A stretch of 64,000 bases of DNA from Lachnospiraceae bacterium (GCA_024680055.1 JAILCP010000058.1:1-64000), one strand, 5' to 3'. Positions 34,652 through 44,453 are shown, counted from the stretch's first letter. Numbers and translations: made by a program. The notes: a model not told the origin generated them from the sequence alone.

Positions 34652-36241
34652 GTGGCTGATATAAAGAAAGAAATAGAAAAGAGAAGGACGTTTGCGATTA
34701 TTTCTCACCCGGATGCGGGAAAAACCACTCTTACAGAAAAGTTCCTTTTATATGGAGGTGCCATTAACCAGGCAGGTTCCGTAAAAGGAAAGGCAACAGC
34801 AAAACATGCAGTATCCGACTGGATGGCAATCGAAAAAGAAAGAGGAATTTCTGTAACATCCTCCGTACTTCAGTTTAATTATGATGGCTTTTGTATTAAC
34901 ATTCTGGATACACCGGGACATCAGGATTTCTCTGAGGATACATATCGAACCCTTATGGCGGCAGACTCTGCAGTTATGGTCATTGACGGATCCAAGGGAG
35001 TCGAGGCGCAGACAAGAAAGCTTTTTAAAGTATGTGTAATGCGTCACATTCCTATTTTTACCTTTATCAATAAAATGGACCGCGATGCCAATGACACCTT
35101 TTCGTTATTGGATGAAATTGAAAACGAGCTTGGAATTGCCACCTGTCCAATTAACTGGCCGATTGGTTCCGGTAAGGAATTTAAGGGTGTTTACGATAGA
35201 AATACAAGAAAGATTATGACCTTTTCGGATACCATGAAGGGTACCAAAGAGGGAGATGAAAGAGAGTTTTCCATTGATGATCCGGGCGCGAAAGAGGAAA
35301 TCGGCGAAAGTGCTTATGAGACATTGATGGAGGAAATAGAGCTTCTTGACGGAGCAGGTGCGGAATTTGATCAGGAACTGGTTACAAAAGGTGAACTTTC
35401 ACCGGTATTTTTCGGTTCTGCACTTACCAATTTTGGCGTGGAGACCTTTTTACAGCATTTCTTGAAAATGACTTATGCACCTCTTCCAAGAGTTTCCGAT
35501 CAGGGAGAAATCAGTCCTTTTCAGGATGATTTTTCTGCCTTTGTATTTAAAATACAGGCAAATATGAATAAGGCACATCGTGACAGAATTGCTTTTATGC
35601 GTATTGTCTCCGGAGAGTTTCATGCAGGTATGGAAGTATTCCATGTGCAGGGTGAAAAGAATGTAAAACTTTCACAGCCAACCCAGATGATGGCCCAGGA
35701 GAGAAAAATTGTGGAAGAGGCTTGCGCGGGAGATATTATCGGTATTTTTGATCCGGGTATTTATTCCATTGGAGATACCCTGACAACAGATACAAGAAAA
35801 TTTGCTTTTGAAGGTATTCCAACCTTTGCACCGGAGCATTTTGCCAGGGTAAAACAGGTGGATACCATGAAGCGTAAGCAGTTTGTTAAGGGTATTAATC
35901 AGATTGCCCAGGAAGGTGCCATTCAGATTTTCCAGGAGTATAATACCGGCCTTGAAGAAATTATTGTTGGTGTGGTAGGTGTACTTCAGTTTGATGTACT
36001 GAAATACCGTCTTGAGAATGAATACAACGTGGACATTCGTATGGAGAATCTGCCATATGAGCATATACGATGGATTAAAGATAAGGGAATGGACCTGGAT
36101 CACATTGTGGGAACTTCCGATATGAAGAAAATCAAAGACCTGAAAGGAAATCCTTTGTTGTTGTTTGTCCATGAGTGGAGTGTAAGAATGACACTGGAAA
36201 GAAACGAAGGATTGGAACTTTTGGAATTCAGCAGGGACTAG
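34652..36241 (+). CDS. prfC: Peptide chain release factor 3
   Basis: Translational GTPase that removes RF1/RF2 from the ribosome. G1 motif HPDAGKTT near residue 19, switch II DTPGH, NKMD guanine motif, then OB-type domain 2 and the RF3 C-terminal domain; 529 residues. The track starts at ATG 34637, but GTG 34652 has GGAGGG at the right distance and gives the family N-terminus (VADIKKEIEKRRTFAIISHP), so I prefer it. Confidence 0.96.
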   Translation: MADIKKEIEKRRTFAIISHPDAGKTTLTEKFLLYGGAINQAGSVKGKATAKHAVSDWMAIEKERGISVTSSVLQFNYDGFCINILDTPGHQDFSEDTYRTLMAADSAVMVIDGSKGVEAQTRKLFKVCVMRHIPIFTFINKMDRDANDTFSLLDEIENELGIATCPINWPIGSGKEFKGVYDRNTRKIMTFSDTMKGTKEGDEREFSIDDPGAKEEIGESAYETLMEEIELLDGAGAEFDQELVTKGELSPVFFGSALTNFGVETFLQHFLKMTYAPLPRVSDQGEISPFQDDFSAFVFKIQANMNKAHRDRIAFMRIVSGEFHAGMEVFHVQGEKNVKLSQPTQMMAQERKIVEEACAGDIIGIFDPGIYSIGDTLTTDTRKFAFEGIPTFAPEHFARVKQVDTMKRKQFVKGINQIAQEGAIQIFQEYNTGLEEIIVGVVGVLQFDVLKYRLENEYNVDIRMENLPYEHIRWIKDKGMDLDHIVGTSDMKKIKDLKGNPLLLFVHEWSVRMTLERNEGLELLEFSRD

Positions 36242-36326
36242 TTTTAAAAATAAGTAGATAAAAAGTAATAAGTGTGTTATGCTGAGATTTACAAGAGATA
36301 CTTTTAATAAAAAAGGAGGAATGGAA

Positions 36327-36638
36327 ATGTCAGTGATAACAATTACATCAGATAATTTTGATGCCGAAGTTTTAAAAAGCGATAAACCGATTTTAGTAGA
36401 CTTTTGGGCAGAATGGTGTGGACCTTGCAAGATGCTTTCACCGGTTGTGGATGAAGTGGCAGAGCAGTCCGATGGAAGTTTCAAAGTGGGAAAGATCAAC
36501 GTGGATGAAAACGGAGATCTGGCCAGACAATATCGTGTTATGAGTATTCCAACACTTCTTTTGTTTAAGAATGGGGAGTTGGCAGAAAGAAGTGTGGGCG
36601 TTATTACCAAGGAAGAGATTCTTGACTTGGTGAAGTAA
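36327..36638 (+). CDS. trxA: Thioredoxin
   Basis: 103-residue thiol-disulfide reductant with active site WCGPC (DFWAEWCGPCKM) and the cis-Pro loop MSIPTLLLF. Track start 36279 is rejected; ATG 36321 lies almost on top of the AAAGGAGG site, whereas ATG 36327 (MSVITIT) has a 7-nt spacing. It follows prfC by 85 nt; I see only a weak TATGCT-like -10 in that gap. It could reduce the Bcp peroxiredoxin encoded at 40 kb. Confidence 0.96.
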   Translation: MSVITITSDNFDAEVLKSDKPILVDFWAEWCGPCKMLSPVVDEVAEQSDGSFKVGKINVDENGDLARQYRVMSIPTLLLFKNGELAERSVGVITKEEILDLVK

Positions 36639-36652
36639 TTGTAGCATACTAA

Positions 36653-36682
36653 AGGCAGTCACTTTTGTGGCTGTCTTTTTTT
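36653..36682 (+). terminator. trxA terminator
   Basis: Stem AGGCAGTCAC / GTGGCTGTCT (two G-U pairs), TTTT loop, seven T. Confidence 0.88.
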
Positions 36683-36694
36683 GAGTTTTATCTG

Positions 36695-36723
36695 TTGACA
36701 ATTCCCCGTAAGTATATTAGTAT
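36695..36723 (+). promoter_or_regulatory. recA promoter
   Basis: TTGACA (36695-36700), a 17-nt spacer, and TAGTAT (36718-36723). The LexA box lies just downstream of the start point. Confidence 0.8.
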
Positions 36724-36735
36724 AAAAACATGAGG

Positions 36736-36764
36736 CGAACATAGGTTCGCGAAACATTCGTTCG
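36736..36764 (+). promoter_or_regulatory. LexA (SOS) operator, with a second weaker box
   Basis: CGAACATAGGTTCG (36736-36749) matches the Gram-positive SOS consensus CGAACATATGTTCG at 13 of 14 positions. GAAACATTCGTTCG (36751-36764) matches at 10 of 14, with centres 15 bp apart. The position downstream of the -10 fits repression of recA-recX by LexA until DNA damage. Confidence 0.9.
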
Positions 36765-36778
36765 AAAAGGAGAATAAC

Positions 36779-37828
36779 ATGGCGAAGGATGATAAGCTGA
36801 AAGCATTGGACGCAGCAATTGCGCAGATAGAGAAACAATATGGTAAGGGATCTGTTATGAAATTGGGAGATCCTTCAGTGAAGATGAATGTGGAGACCAT
36901 ACCAACAGGTTCCATTAGTCTTGATATTGCATTGGGACTTGGAGGTGTTCCGAGAGGACGTGTAATCGAAGTCTACGGACCGGAATCCAGTGGTAAGACA
37001 ACGGTGGCTCTTCATATGGTGGCAGAGGTTCAGAAGCGTGGAGGTATTGCAGGTTTTATTGATGCAGAACATGCCCTTGATCCTATTTATGCCAAGAATA
37101 TTGGAGTGGATATTGACAACCTTTATATTTCCCAGCCGGATAACGGTGAGCAGGCATTGGAAATTACTGAGACTATGGTACGTTCCGGAGCAGTGGATAT
37201 TGTAATTGTGGACTCCGTTGCAGCCCTTGTACCGAAGGCGGAAATTGACGGTGATATGGGAGATTCTCATGTGGGACTTCAGGCAAGATTAATGTCTCAG
37301 GCCCTTCGTAAATTAACCGGTATTATCAGTAAGTCCAACTGTATTGTTATTTTCATTAACCAGTTACGTGAGAAGGTTGGAATTATGTTCGGTAATCCGG
37401 AAACCACAACCGGTGGTAGAGCTTTGAAGTTCTATTCCTCCATTCGTATGGACGTTCGAAGAATCGAATCTTTGAAACAGGGTGGAGAGGTCATCGGTAA
37501 CCGAACCAGAATCAAGGTTGTAAAGAACAAGGTGGCACCGCCGTTTAAGGAAGCAGAATTTGATATTATGTTCGGTAAGGGAATTTCCAAAGAGGGTGAT
37601 TTGCTTGACCTTGCAGCCAACATTGATGTGGTGAATAAATCCGGTGCATGGTATGCATATAAGGGAGATAAGATTGGCCAGGGACGTGAGAATGCCAAGC
37701 AGTTCCTTGCTTCCAATCCTGAAATTTGTGCAGAAATTGAGGCACAGGTGCGAGCTCATTATCATCTGGACGGTGAAGAGGAAGCAGAAAGTGAAGAGGA
37801 TTCCAAGAAAGAGAGCACACAGGAATAA
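36779..37828 (+). CDS. recA: Recombinase RecA
   Basis: Strand-exchange ATPase and coprotease for LexA. 349 residues with Walker [10 protein letters not shown] (near residue 66), the Walker B region [12 protein letters not shown], and loop L2 sequence [26 protein letters not shown]. The acidic C-terminus ([14 protein letters not shown]) is typical. AAAGGAG ribosome site. Controlled by the LexA operator upstream, and coupled to recX (2 nt gap). Confidence 0.98.
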   Translation: MAKDDKLKALDAAIAQIEKQYGKGSVMKLGDPSVKMNVETIPTGSISLDIALGLGGVPRGRVIEVYGPESSGKTTVALHMVAEVQKRGGIAGFIDAEHALDPIYAKNIGVDIDNLYISQPDNGEQALEITETMVRSGAVDIVIVDSVAALVPKAEIDGDMGDSHVGLQARLMSQALRKLTGIISKSNCIVIFINQLREKVGIMFGNPETTTGGRALKFYSSIRMDVRRIESLKQGGEVIGNRTRIKVVKNKVAPPFKEAEFDIMFGKGISKEGDLLDLAANIDVVNKSGAWYAYKGDKIGQGRENAKQFLASNPEICAEIEAQVRAHYHLDGEEEAESEEDSKKESTQE

Positions 37829-37830
37829 TC

Positions 37831-38304
37831 ATGCGTGAGTTTGACAGTGTGGAAGATATGGTGAAGCATGCCAGGAAGAAGGCAATGTCTTTACTGGAGG
37901 TACAGGATCGAACAAGAAAGCAGCTTTATGATAAGTTAAAGACTTTGGGGTACCCGGAGTCGGTGGTGGATAATGCCATATCTTATGTAGAGTCCTTTCA
38001 TTACCTTGATGATTACCGATATGCCGAGAATTATATAAGATATCGACAAAGTTCTAAGAGCAGGCAACAACTGAAGATAGAACTTTTAAAGAAAGGTGTT
38101 TGCAGCGATCTCATTGAAAGAGCTATGGAAGAGACCTATGAAGCAGATGAAAGTGCTATGATTATGGAACTTCTTAAGAAGAAACATTATAATCCACAAG
38201 ATGGGGATATGAAACAGCGTAACAGAATTATGGGTTATTTGATGCGTAGAGGATATTCTTTGGACGATATTAAGCGATGTATGAAGGCAGAGGATGGCGA
38301 TTAG
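37831..38304 (+). CDS. recX: RecA regulator RecX
   Basis: 157 residues of three-helix RecX repeats (RTRKQLYDKLKTLGYPE, FHYLDDYRYAENYIRYR, NRIMGYLMRRGYSLDDI). RecX caps or modulates RecA filaments. The gene begins 2 nt after the recA stop, and its ribosome site would be inside the recA end (GAGAGCACACAGGA), which suggests low, coupled translation. A terminator follows. Confidence 0.92.
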   Translation: MREFDSVEDMVKHARKKAMSLLEVQDRTRKQLYDKLKTLGYPESVVDNAISYVESFHYLDDYRYAENYIRYRQSSKSRQQLKIELLKKGVCSDLIERAMEETYEADESAMIMELLKKKHYNPQDGDMKQRNRIMGYLMRRGYSLDDIKRCMKAEDGD

Positions 38305-38372
38305 AGTACAATCTTAAGAACTTGAGAGAGGATATTTTACCTTTACACAAAGTTATTTCAAAAAATCATGAT

Positions 38373-38408
38373 AAGATGGAAGTTAGGGAATCAACTTCCA
38401 TCTTTTTT
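38373..38408 (+). terminator. recA-recX terminator
   Basis: A perfect 12-bp stem AAGATGGAAGTT / AACTTCCATCTT, 8-nt loop, six T. Only 39 nt separate it from the next start codon, leaving little room for a separate promoter; I see none that is convincing. Confidence 0.9.
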
Positions 38409-38446
38409 AAAACGGAAAGAAGTAGCAAGGATAAAGGAGATACATC

Positions 38447-40153
38447 ATGGAAACAAATAATACTCTTATGCAACATTTAAAGGAGCTTTTTCGTGCGGCA
38501 GCCCTTGAAAATACCCTTGAAAATATTTATGAACCTATTTGTAAAAGCTTGCATATTGTGAAAATGTATTACGATATGAATCTTGGAGATGAAAATCGAT
38601 ACAGAGATCACAGAACCGGAAAACTGGTTTTGGATGTGGATGAAGAAAATCATATGATTGTTCTTTATGATGGCAAAGAACCGGGGGGAATAAGAAGACA
38701 GTTCAATTATTACTACAATGGTTTTGAATATGTTCATGCCTATATTGAATTTGAACAATGGGTACAGGAAAAGGATCTTGACAATGAGTTGTACGAGTTT
38801 TTGGCAGATGTGGTGTATATTATTGCAAGCCGGAAAAACATGCGGGAAATGCTGGACCATGCGGAGAATTCGGATTTCCTTACCGGTATACCAAACATTG
38901 CCCTTGTAACAAAAAGATACTATAAAATGCTTCAAACATATTCCCCGGAGGAACTGGTGGTTTTGAGAATGAACCTTAGAAATTTCAGGTACATCAATGA
39001 GGTTGCCGGAGCCAAGGCAGGAGATGAGGCTATTATTAAGTATGCCCATAAATTGGTGCAACTGGTAGAAGATGATGAATGTGTGGGCCGTATGGGTGGA
39101 GATAATTTTCTGGTATACCTCCATCAAGAACATTTGAAAGGGTTTTTGAAAAAGGTAAAGAAAGTGAAGATTTCCAAACTGGAAAGCGCTCCTAAAAATA
39201 GATTTGAGGTGGAGGCTTGGATTGGAGTCTCCAAGCTATCACAAAAGGAGAACAAAACTTTTATCGAGCGTATGAACGATGCCAACATTGCCTGTGGCAT
39301 TGGAAAAACCAGGTTGAAAAAAGGTGTAGTTTGTTTTGACGAAGAATTAAAAGGCTTAATTATGCAGGGAAGAGATGTAATTGATGCCTTTCCTAGGGCC
39401 ATTGAAAAACACGAATTTGTGCCGTTTTTCCAGCCAAAGGTGGATATGTCCACAGGAGAATTGGTGGGATTTGAAGCCCTTTGCAGATGGTTTCATGATG
39501 GACATTATATTTTCCCGGATCAGTTTATTCCAACCCTGGATAAGGAAGGGGTGATTTCGGAGCTGGATTTGGCTATTTTTCGGGAGACCTGTGCTGCCAT
39601 CTTTCGATGGAAAGAAATGGGGTTGACACCGCCAAGAATTTCCTGTAATTTTTCCAAAAAGAACCTTTATATTCCGGGTATCGAAGCCAGAATTATGAAG
39701 GTGGTGGAAGAACATCATATTCTTCCAAGTGATGTGGAAATCGAAATTACAGAAAGTATGAAGGATGTGGAGTACCATCGATTAATAGAATTTGTAAAGA
39801 GCTTAAAAGAACAGGGCTTTCATATATCCATTGACGATTTTGGAACAGGGTATTCTTCCCTTTCTCTTCTTCATAATATTGAAGCGGATGTAATTAAAAT
39901 TGACAAGTCTTTTACCGATAAGCTTACAACGGATCAAAAATCCGTAATACTGGTGGAGAGCATTGTTTCCATCGGTCATAAACTCCATATGGAAATTGTT
40001 GCGGAAGGCGTGGAAACCAGAGAACAAGGAAAGATATTAATGGAAATTGGCTGTAATATTGCCCAGGGATATTATTACAGCAAACCGGTGGACTATGAAA
40101 CCACCACAGGAATAATAAAAGATTGCAACTATCAGCCAATAGCTGGTGAATAA
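38447..40153 (+). CDS. Degenerate GGDEF plus EAL domain protein (likely c-di-GMP phosphodiesterase)
   Basis: 568 residues, no membrane segment. Residues 1-130 form an N-terminal sensory region I cannot assign (GAF-like size). The GGDEF domain (about 145-290) has GGDNF in place of GGDEF, so cyclase activity is doubtful. The EAL domain (about 310-560) keeps FEALCRW, the metal ligands in ISCNFSKKN and EIEITES, IDDFGTGYSS, KIDKSF, AEGVET and QGYYYSKP, so it should hydrolyse c-di-GMP. AAAGGAG ribosome site, 39 nt after the recX terminator. Confidence 0.92.
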   Translation: METNNTLMQHLKELFRAAALENTLENIYEPICKSLHIVKMYYDMNLGDENRYRDHRTGKLVLDVDEENHMIVLYDGKEPGGIRRQFNYYYNGFEYVHAYIEFEQWVQEKDLDNELYEFLADVVYIIASRKNMREMLDHAENSDFLTGIPNIALVTKRYYKMLQTYSPEELVVLRMNLRNFRYINEVAGAKAGDEAIIKYAHKLVQLVEDDECVGRMGGDNFLVYLHQEHLKGFLKKVKKVKISKLESAPKNRFEVEAWIGVSKLSQKENKTFIERMNDANIACGIGKTRLKKGVVCFDEELKGLIMQGRDVIDAFPRAIEKHEFVPFFQPKVDMSTGELVGFEALCRWFHDGHYIFPDQFIPTLDKEGVISELDLAIFRETCAAIFRWKEMGLTPPRISCNFSKKNLYIPGIEARIMKVVEEHHILPSDVEIEITESMKDVEYHRLIEFVKSLKEQGFHISIDDFGTGYSSLSLLHNIEADVIKIDKSFTDKLTTDQKSVILVESIVSIGHKLHMEIVAEGVETREQGKILMEIGCNIAQGYYYSKPVDYETTTGIIKDCNYQPIAGE

Positions 40154-40171
40154 AGAAAAGGAGGTAGCACC

Positions 40172-40624
40172 ATGTTGGAAATTGGCGTAAAGGCACCGGA
40201 TTTCACATTGCCGGATCAAAACGGAGATATGAGAAGTCTCTCTGACTATAAAGGAAAAAAGGTAGTACTATATTTTTATCCCAAGGATATGACTTCAGGG
40301 TGTACCAAACAGGCCTGTGCCTTTGGAGAGCTTTTTCCCCAGTTTGAGGAAAAAGGGGCAGTGATTCTCGGAGTAAGTAAAGACAGTGTTTCCTCTCATA
40401 AGAAATTTGAAGAAACGTACGGCTTGCCTTTTACCCTGCTTTCGGATACGGAAAAAGAGGTAATTCAGGCTTATGATGTGTGGAAAGAAAAGAAGAATTA
40501 CGGAAAAGTCAGCATGGGAGTGGTTCGAACCACCTATCTGATCAACGAAGAGGGTGTGATTGAAAAAGCTTTTGGCAACGTGAAAGCAGCTGAAAATCCG
40601 CAGAAAATGCTGAGTGAATTGTAA
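40172..40624 (+). CDS. bcp: Thiol peroxidase, Bcp/AhpC-TSA family peroxiredoxin
   Basis: 150-residue thioredoxin-fold peroxidase. The peroxidatic Cys is in MTSGCTKQACAFGE, with a second Cys five residues on, as in the BCP/PrxQ class that forms an intramolecular disulfide. It reduces hydrogen peroxide or organic peroxides with thioredoxin as donor. AAGGAGG ribosome site, 18 nt after the EAL gene and 23 nt before a flavodoxin gene; the latter pair suggests an oxidative stress module. Confidence 0.94.
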   Translation: MLEIGVKAPDFTLPDQNGDMRSLSDYKGKKVVLYFYPKDMTSGCTKQACAFGELFPQFEEKGAVILGVSKDSVSSHKKFEETYGLPFTLLSDTEKEVIQAYDVWKEKKNYGKVSMGVVRTTYLINEEGVIEKAFGNVKAAENPQKMLSEL

Positions 40625-40647
40625 ATATAAGAAATGAGGAAAGTTTT

Positions 40648-41154
40648 ATGAAGTTAGCAGTAATCTATGATTCTAAGACAGGAAACACAAAAAAAGCGGC
40701 CAACTGGATTGTGGAAGGTATGAGTGAGGTAGAAGGCATTATGGCAAAAGCCTTTTCCATTGATGAGGTGGATGTGGAATATGTTAAAGAGGCAAAAGGT
40801 GTTGTAATCGGTTCACCTTCCTATGCGGCGGCCATGACACCTGATTTACATCGTTGGCTTCTTGGAAACTCCGGTAAAATCGGCTTTGGAGGAAAACTTG
40901 GAGGAGCTTTTGCCACACAGCAGTATACCCATGGTGGAGGAGATCTTATTATTCAAAGTATTTTGACCTTTGAAATGGTAAGTGGAATGTTATGCTACTC
41001 AAGCGGTGGGGCATGTGGCGCACCGTTTATCCATTTGGGTCCGGTGGGTGTGAATAACAATATGGAAAAACACAACGGTTTGGACCATTATAAAGGAGAT
41101 TTTTTGATTTTTGGTACACGATTTGCACAGAAGGCAACAGAGATTTTTGATTAA
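40648..41154 (+). CDS. Flavodoxin-family protein
   Basis: 168 residues. The N-terminal phosphate-binding loop YDSKTGNTKKAANW and the flavin-loop segments GSPSYAAAMTPDLHRWL and the CGAPFIHLGPVG region fit an FMN-binding flavodoxin or WrbA-like NAD(P)H:quinone reductase fold. Probably an electron carrier linked with the upstream peroxiredoxin. The two uses (carrier or reductase) cannot be separated by eye. Confidence 0.88.
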   Translation: MKLAVIYDSKTGNTKKAANWIVEGMSEVEGIMAKAFSIDEVDVEYVKEAKGVVIGSPSYAAAMTPDLHRWLLGNSGKIGFGGKLGGAFATQQYTHGGGDLIIQSILTFEMVSGMLCYSSGGACGAPFIHLGPVGVNNNMEKHNGLDHYKGDFLIFGTRFAQKATEIFD

Positions 41155-41196
41155 AACACAAAATGTGCAAATAATATGGATACAAGGTACAATTGC

Positions 41197-41225
41197 TTGA
41201 CATGATTCTGAGAAAAGGATAAAAT
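41197..41225 (+). promoter_or_regulatory. rny promoter
   Basis: TTGACA (41197-41202), a 17-nt spacer, and TAAAAT (41220-41225). The leader is about 98 nt, AT-rich, with no evident fold. Confidence 0.8.
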
Positions 41226-41329
41226 GTAAGTGTTGAAACTATGCCATAATATAGTAAACCAGATTGCTATAGAATGATATACACGTGACAACATTGTATT
41301 ATTGAAAATTTAATAAAGGAGGTGCTCCT

Positions 41330-42889
41330 GTGCATTTTGACATTGTGTCCGCTATAATCGGTCTGATTATTGCCTGCATCGTTGCAATTCCGGTAACAAG
41401 CCAATACGTCACTGCCAAACGTAAACGACAGTACGAAGAGAAGGTAGGAAGTGCAGAAGACAGAGCAAGACAGATTATCGACGATGCTGTGAAAACGGCT
41501 GAGGCTAAGAAAAGGGAATCAATGCTTGAAATCAAAGAAGAATCCATTCGTACAAAGAATGAATTGGAGAAAGAGACCAAAGAGCGCAGAGCTGAAGTTC
41601 AGCGATTAGAACGTCGCGTTGTTCAGCGTGAAGAGAGTCTTGATAAGAAGATTTCAGCAGTTGAGAAGAGAGAAGCCGATGCCCAGGCCAAAGAGAAAGA
41701 GCTTGACATTCAGCGTGAGAAGATAGCGAAACTCAATGAGGAACGCGTACAGGAACTCGAACGAATCTCTGGATTAACCTCCGAACAAGCAAAAGATTAT
41801 CTTTTAAAAACTGTTGAAGAAGATGTTAAACTTGATACTGCAAAATTAATCAAGGAATTGGAAAACAAAGCAAAGGAAGAAGCTTCAAAGAAGGCAAAGG
41901 AATACGTTGTAAATGCGATTCAGAAGTGTGCAGCAGATCATGTGTCTGAGGCAACCATCTCAGTGGTACAGTTACCGAATGATGAGATGAAGGGACGTAT
42001 TATCGGACGTGAAGGAAGAAATATCCGTACATTGGAGACAATGACAGGTGTAGATTTGATTATTGATGATACACCGGATGCAGTAGTTCTTTCCAGCTTT
42101 GACCCGGTAAGAAGAGAAGTTGCAAGAATTGCTTTGGAGAAACTGATTGTGGATGGTCGAATCCATCCTGCAAGAATTGAGGAGATGGTTGAAAAAGCGC
42201 AACGTGAAGTAGACAACATGATGCGCGAAGAAGGTGAGGAAGCAACTCTTGAAGTTGGCGTTCATGGAATTCACCCTGAATTGGTAAGACTGTTAGGTCG
42301 TATGAAATTTAGAACCAGTTATGGTCAGAATGCATTAAAGCATTCCATTGAAGTTGCACAGTTATCCGGTTTGATTGCCGCAGAAGTTGGCGTGGATGTT
42401 AAGACCGCCAAACGTGCAGGTTTATTACATGATATTGGTAAGGCTGTGGATCATGAGATGGAAGGATCTCATATTCAGTTAGGTGTGGAATTGTGTAGAA
42501 AGTACAAGGAAAATGGACTTATTATTAACGCAGTGGAAGCACACCATGGTGATGTGGAACCGGAATCTTTGATTGCTTGTATTGTACAGGCCGCAGATGC
42601 AATTTCTGCAGCAAGACCTGGTGCGCGTAGGGAAACATTGGAAACCTATGCAAACCGTTTGAAACAATTAGAAGACATTGCAGACAGTTTTAAAGGCGTT
42701 GAAAAATCTTATGCTATTCAGGCAGGAAGAGAAATTCGTATTATGGTTGTTCCTGAGCAGATTTCTGACGCTGATATGGTTCTGTTGGGACGAGATATGG
42801 CGAAACGAGTAGAAAGCGAGTTGGCTTATCCGGGACAGATTAAGATCAGTGTAATACGCGAGTCTAGAGTGACCGATTACGCAAAATAA
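41330..42889 (+). CDS. rny: Ribonuclease Y
   Basis: Membrane-tethered endoribonuclease that starts mRNA decay. 519 residues: an N-terminal membrane helix (about 5-25), a long charged coiled coil (about 35-190), a KH domain with [15 protein letters not shown], and an HD domain with [10 protein letters not shown] and [12 protein letters not shown] supplying the metal ligands. GTG start at 41330 with AAAGGAGG. Transcribed alone. Confidence 0.97.
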   Translation: MHFDIVSAIIGLIIACIVAIPVTSQYVTAKRKRQYEEKVGSAEDRARQIIDDAVKTAEAKKRESMLEIKEESIRTKNELEKETKERRAEVQRLERRVVQREESLDKKISAVEKREADAQAKEKELDIQREKIAKLNEERVQELERISGLTSEQAKDYLLKTVEEDVKLDTAKLIKELENKAKEEASKKAKEYVVNAIQKCAADHVSEATISVVQLPNDEMKGRIIGREGRNIRTLETMTGVDLIIDDTPDAVVLSSFDPVRREVARIALEKLIVDGRIHPARIEEMVEKAQREVDNMMREEGEEATLEVGVHGIHPELVRLLGRMKFRTSYGQNALKHSIEVAQLSGLIAAEVGVDVKTAKRAGLLHDIGKAVDHEMEGSHIQLGVELCRKYKENGLIINAVEAHHGDVEPESLIACIVQAADAISAARPGARRETLETYANRLKQLEDIADSFKGVEKSYAIQAGREIRIMVVPEQISDADMVLLGRDMAKRVESELAYPGQIKISVIRESRVTDYAK

Positions 42890-42905
42890 TTTGACGTGAA
42901 AATAG

Positions 42906-42951
42906 GGATGTTGTAACAATTACGAAAATGATTGTTTCAACATCCTTTTTT
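42906..42951 (+). terminator. rny terminator
   Basis: GGATGTTG / CAACATCC, one mismatch, then AACAAT/ATTGTT, followed by six T. Confidence 0.9.
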
Positions 42952-42964
42952 ATGTGGTAAGATG

Positions 42965-42993
42965 TTGAATTCCTGCTAAATATAGTGTAAAAT
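42965..42993 (+). promoter_or_regulatory. tRNA-Arg promoter
   Basis: TTGAAT (42965-42970), a 17-nt spacer, and TAAAAT (42988-42993). The start would fall close to the mature 5' end of the tRNA (43003). Confidence 0.65.
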
Positions 42994-43002
42994 ACTAATG
43001 TT

Positions 43003-43074
43003 GCACCTGTAGCTCAGGGGATAGAGCAATGGATTCCGGTTCCATGAGCGGGGGTTCGAATCCCTCCAGGTGCG
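43003..43074 (+). tRNA. tRNA-Arg (anticodon CCG)
   Basis: A full cloverleaf can be folded: acceptor GCACCTG/CAGGTGC, D-arm GCTC/GAGC, anticodon stem ATGGA/TCCAT with loop TTCCGGT (anticodon CCG, reads CGG), and T-arm GGGGG-TTCGAAT-CCCTC. CCA is not encoded. An SH3-protein gene follows 62 nt later. Confidence 0.95.
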
Positions 43075-43135
43075 TAAATGAAAAAATAAGTTTGAAAATT
43101 CAAATTCGTTGTATATATGAAAGGAAAGTGGAAAG

Positions 43136-44401
43136 ATGAAAGAGTGTAAAGAATTTTTAACAAAATATAAAAAGTATGTGATTGGCGTGGCGGCATTGAT
43201 ATTGGTTGTTATCATTGCTGTGGCCGCTTTTGGAAATGGCGGTTCTAAGAATTCCAAGGAGTTTGCAGAGAACGAAAACAAAGATTTGGAAAAGCTGATT
43301 ACCAACTACTATGATGCTTATGCCAAAGGAGATACAAAGAAAATCACAGCATATGCGGCTCCGGTTTCCGATAATGAAAAGAGTTACATTAAACTTTTTG
43401 CCAAATATGTTGAAAAATACAACATCAAGAAAATCTATACCAAGCAGGGTGTAGATGAAAATGAAATGCTTGTTTCAGTAGAAATGGATGTAAAGTTTAA
43501 GGACGTTAAGACAGAGGCTCCTGGACTTGATTTCTTTTATGTAACCGGCGTGAATAACGGAGAGATGTACATTGTGAACCTTTACAGTCAGTTCAACTCA
43601 CAGACCAAAGAGTATAAGACCGAGGATAACATCGAAGAGTGTATCCGTGAATTTGAATCCTTGGACGAAGTGGAGAAACTTCAGAGCAAGGTTCAGGACA
43701 GCTATGATGAAGCAGTGAAGAGTGATGAAAATCTGGACAAGATGATCAATACCACTATTGAAAAGGCTGTAACCGATTGGATGAGTAGCATCAAGTTAGA
43801 ACAGAACCAGACACCGCCTGAGGCAGCTCTTACCGAGGAAGATTCCAAGGATGAGGAAAAGACCAAAGATACAGATGAGAAGGATGAATCCAAGGAAGAC
43901 AGCGAGAAAGAGGATACAGAAGATACCAAAGAAGAGGACAGCAAGGAAGTAGAAGTCAAGAAGGTATCTGTAAAAGAATATGTGGTTACCAAAGAGGCTG
44001 AAGTAAATCTTCGTAAAGGACCAAGTATTAATAAAGAAAGTATGGCTCGTCTTGAGAAAGGTGCTAAGATGCAGGTAATCTGTATGAACACCTGGGGTGA
44101 ATGGACCTACGTTAAGACAAGAAGCGGCAAGAAGGGATATATCAAGAATAACTTCTTAAAGACCTTGGATAACGATTACACCATGACCGGAGAAGACGGA
44201 TATCCTGAGAAACAGAAGAAATACAAACTGTCATCAGAAACCAATCTTATGACCAGTATGAAGTCAAAAGCAAGAGTAATTTCCGCACTTACCAAAGGAA
44301 CCAAGGTGAAGGTAATTACCTGCTACATCAACGGATATTCAAAGGTATCTTCCAACGGAAGAGTGGGTTACATTTTAACCGAGAACTTAAAACTTGACTA
44401 A
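43136..44401 (+). CDS. Membrane-anchored protein with two SH3-like domains
   Basis: 421 residues. One N-terminal membrane helix (about 14-34, VIGVAALILVVIIAVAAF), an extracytoplasmic helical domain (about 50-220), a highly charged Lys/Glu/Asp/Ser linker of about 60 residues, then two bacterial SH3 domains (one starting EVNLRKGPSINKESM, the other ETNLMTSMKSKARVI). SH3b domains usually bind peptidoglycan, so it is likely a wall-associated protein. No enzyme motif is visible. Specific function unknown. Confidence 0.85.
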   Translation: MKECKEFLTKYKKYVIGVAALILVVIIAVAAFGNGGSKNSKEFAENENKDLEKLITNYYDAYAKGDTKKITAYAAPVSDNEKSYIKLFAKYVEKYNIKKIYTKQGVDENEMLVSVEMDVKFKDVKTEAPGLDFFYVTGVNNGEMYIVNLYSQFNSQTKEYKTEDNIEECIREFESLDEVEKLQSKVQDSYDEAVKSDENLDKMINTTIEKAVTDWMSSIKLEQNQTPPEAALTEEDSKDEEKTKDTDEKDESKEDSEKEDTEDTKEEDSKEVEVKKVSVKEYVVTKEAEVNLRKGPSINKESMARLEKGAKMQVICMNTWGEWTYVKTRSGKKGYIKNNFLKTLDNDYTMTGEDGYPEKQKKYKLSSETNLMTSMKSKARVISALTKGTKVKVITCYINGYSKVSSNGRVGYILTENLKLD

Positions 44402-44429
44402 TACAGAAAGTAAAATAAAAAGATTTATG

Positions 44430-44453
44430 GCACCTCAGTGAAAGCTGGGGTGC
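44430..44453 (+). terminator. Hairpin between SH3-protein and pseudouridine synthase genes
   Basis: GCACCTCAG / CTGGGGTGC with a short loop but no T run. It may be a weak terminator or a processing/stability element. Confidence 0.4.

Noticed and set aside
35672-36610. 312-residue minus-strand ORF
   Set aside because: It spans the end of prfC and all of trxA on the opposite strand, both of which are certain genes; it shows no family motifs.
38477-39133. 218-residue minus-strand ORF
   Set aside because: Antisense to the GGDEF/EAL gene; His/Phe/Ile-rich shadow translation.
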